A DNA stretch of 36,296 nucleotides from Paenalicyclobacillus ferrooxydans (GTDB lineage Bacteria; Bacillota; Bacilli; Alicyclobacillales; Alicyclobacillaceae): NCBI RefSeq assembly GCF_001399675.1, contig NZ_LJCO01000100.1, positions 1 through 36,296 of the forward strand, in the 5' to 3' direction. Of this stretch, positions 35,513 to 36,296 are shown piece after piece. Below the pieces are notes generated by a model, which did no database searches, had not been told where the DNA came from, and was given only the letters and a program-made list of their open reading frames with translations. Every line of letters begins with the position of its first letter. Positions within the stretch are counted from its first letter, which is position 1. The position numbers were made by a program, and so were the translations under genes.

Positions 35513-36115
35513 TAAGTCGGTGCAACCGACTAAGACGGGGGCCCGCGGCCAGGTTAAGTCGGTGAGACCGACTAAACACGCGAAATTCAGTGGATTAGTA
35601 GGCTGGGAGCGACTAACGGGGCCCGTCTGAAGGCCAAACACCATCGGTAAGTCGGCGAGAGCGACTAAGACGGGGGCCCGCGGCCAGGTTAAGTCGGTGA
35701 GACCGACTAAACACGCGAAATTCAGCGGATTAGTAGGCTGGGAGCGACTAACGGGGCCCGTCTGAAGGCCAAATAACATCGGTAAGTCGGTGCAACCGAC
35801 TAAGACGGGGGCCCGCGGCCAGGTTAAGTCGGTGAGACCGACTAAACACGCGAAATTCAGTGGATTAGTAGGCTGGGAGCGACTAACGGGGCCCGTCTGA
35901 AGGCCAAACACCATCGGTAAGTCGGCGAGAGCGACTAAGAAGGCGCCCCGCGCCCATATGAAGTCGGCAAGAGCGACTAAACACGCGAAATTCAGCGGAT
36001 TAGTAGGCTGGGAGCGACTAACGGGGCCCGCCTAAAGGCCAAATAACATCGGTAAGTCGGTGCGGGCGACTAAGAAGGCGCCCCGCGCCCATATTAAGTC
36101 GGTGAGACCCACTAG
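35513..36115. repeat. 135-bp tandem repeat: array of 14 palindromic TTAGTCG/CGACTAA motifs
   Basis: TAAGTCGG at 35513, 35648, 35783, 35918 and 36053 gives an exact 135-bp period over about 4.5 units. Each unit carries three related dyads, starting about 0, 42 and 82 bp into the unit: TAAGTCGGTGCAACCGACTA (or GGCGAGAGC loop), TAAGTCGGTGAGACCGACTA and TTAGTAGGCTGGGAGCGACTAA. Units alternate: 1 and 3 share GCAACC and ATTCAGTGG, 2 and 4 share CGAGAGC and ATTCAGCGG, so the true period is 270 bp. The sequence between motifs is also repeated. A minus-strand ORF (35914-35408) is open only because 135 is divisible by three. Confidence 0.95.
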
Positions 36116-36138
36116 CGTTGCATTAACTTTTTAGTGGA

Positions 36139-36162
36139 TTGTCAACGGGTACCCGTTGACAA
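36139..36162 (+). promoter_or_regulatory. 24-bp perfect palindrome overlapping TTGACA (right copy)
   Basis: Mirror of 135-158. The distal half gives TTGACA at 36156-36161, directed towards the right edge. TATGAA at 36181-36186 is the nearest -10-like element, at 19 bp. Confidence 0.5.
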
Positions 36163-36181
36163 ATTAAACATTTTAAACCTT

Positions 36182-36229
36182 ATGAAGATTCATGATTCTG
36201 TAACCCCTATACATATAAAGATTCCTTAG
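36182..36229 (+). other. Possible 15-codon leader ORF
   Basis: ATG 36182 to TAG 36227-36229 encodes MKIHDSVTPIHIKIP. Its stop lies inside the 5' arm of the hairpin that hides the downstream binding site. No good ribosome binding site precedes it, and the transcript start is not known, so it may be chance. The same ORF exists on the minus strand at 115-68. Confidence 0.3.
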
Positions 36230-36271
36230 AATAGATGTACAGGTAGCCCTGTCCAAATCTAATCTAAGGAA
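36222..36271 (+). promoter_or_regulatory. Hairpin that pairs with the ribosome binding site of the right outward gene
   Basis: TTCCTTAGA (36222-36230) with TCTAAGGAA (36263-36271), AGAT (36233-36236) with ATCT (36257-36260), and ACAGG (36239-36243) with CCTGT (36248-36252): 18 paired positions in one stem. The ribosome binding site AAGGAA is 36266-36271; ATG follows 7 bases later. Confidence 0.55.
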
Positions 36272-36278
36272 CCCAAGC

Positions 36279-36296
36279 ATGGATAAGGGTATCATG
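36279..36296 (+). CDS. 5' end of a gene running off the right edge (first six codons)
   Basis: ATG 36279 after AAGGAA, reading MDKGIM to the window end. Second copy of the outward gene described at 1-18. Identity unknown. Confidence 0.4.

Larger units (their letters stand above)
36094..36296. repeat. Right copy of the ~203-bp terminal inverted repeat
   Basis: Reverse-complement match to 1-203, three mismatches (36282, 36107, 36105). See the left copy for content; here the outward gene reads on the plus strand. Confidence 0.95.

Noticed and set aside
35408-35914. Minus-strand 168-codon ORF with perfect 45-residue repeats in the palindrome array
   Set aside because: It is open only because the 135-bp period is divisible by three. 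It has no ribosome binding site, and the sequence is better explained by DNA dyads.
35513-36115. CRISPR array
   Set aside because: The sequences between palindromes are themselves repeated every 135 or 270 bp, so there are no unique spacers, and no cas genes are present.

Overview
The window looks like a chromosomal segment of a low-to-mid GC Bacillota, most like the Alicyclobacillaceae or a related aerobic spore-former. The evidence is tRNA-responsive T-box leaders in front of serS and ileS, strong GGAGG ribosome binding sites, frequent GTG/TTG starts, Bacillus-type families (DUF3243/YmfJ, YitT, YtoI, PgpA/YutG-like, ArgR/AhrC) and the conserved order dnaE ... accD-accA-pfkA-pyk. The genus-level guess is inference. 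No rRNA, tRNA, CRISPR array, prophage or complete transposase gene was seen.

Layout. Positions 1-203 and 36094-36296 are near-identical inverted copies of one repeat. Each reads outward into the first codons of a gene cut off by the window edge, so the window is probably a whole contig broken inside a multi-copy element. Each copy has a 24-bp perfect palindrome overlapping a TTGACA box, a possible 15-codon leader ORF, a long hairpin that pairs with the ribosome binding site, and an adjacent array of palindromic motifs (about 3 on the left, 14 on the right in a 135-bp tandem repeat). This is the most unusual part of the window. From 0.4 to 6.6 kb lie serS and ileS, both on the minus strand and each with its own promoter and T-box. 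From 7 to 10.3 kb lie a UPF0173 metallo-hydrolase, DUF3243, small membrane proteins and Y-family polymerase dinB. A gene-poor stretch of 0.94 kb (10.3-11.2 kb) full of tandem repeats follows.

From 11.2 to 16.7 kb lie lepB, argR, the azlC-azlD branched-chain amino acid exporter with a divergent XRE-cupin regulator, an M20D amidohydrolase and cysK: secretion plus amino-acid metabolism. After a 51-bp minisatellite and a strong terminator come two overlapping small membrane genes and a yitT-type membrane gene (17.4-19.1 kb, minus). From 19.4 to 30.5 kb a plus-strand block holds ytoI-dnaE (overlapping), a pgpA-like gene, a DUF2007-type gene, accD-accA (overlapping), pfkA, pyk and a small membrane protein: lipid precursor supply, lower glycolysis and replication. 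From 30.7 to 35.4 kb three minus-strand genes encode a secreted metallophosphoesterase, a GlcD-type FAD oxidase and an MFS exporter.

Two themes stand out. Nearly every intergenic region carries a different short tandem repeat (10, 13, 14, 23, 51 or 135 bp), and two genes (azlD and the phosphoesterase) end inside such repeats. DnaE also appears to lack the segment that normally holds its OB-fold.
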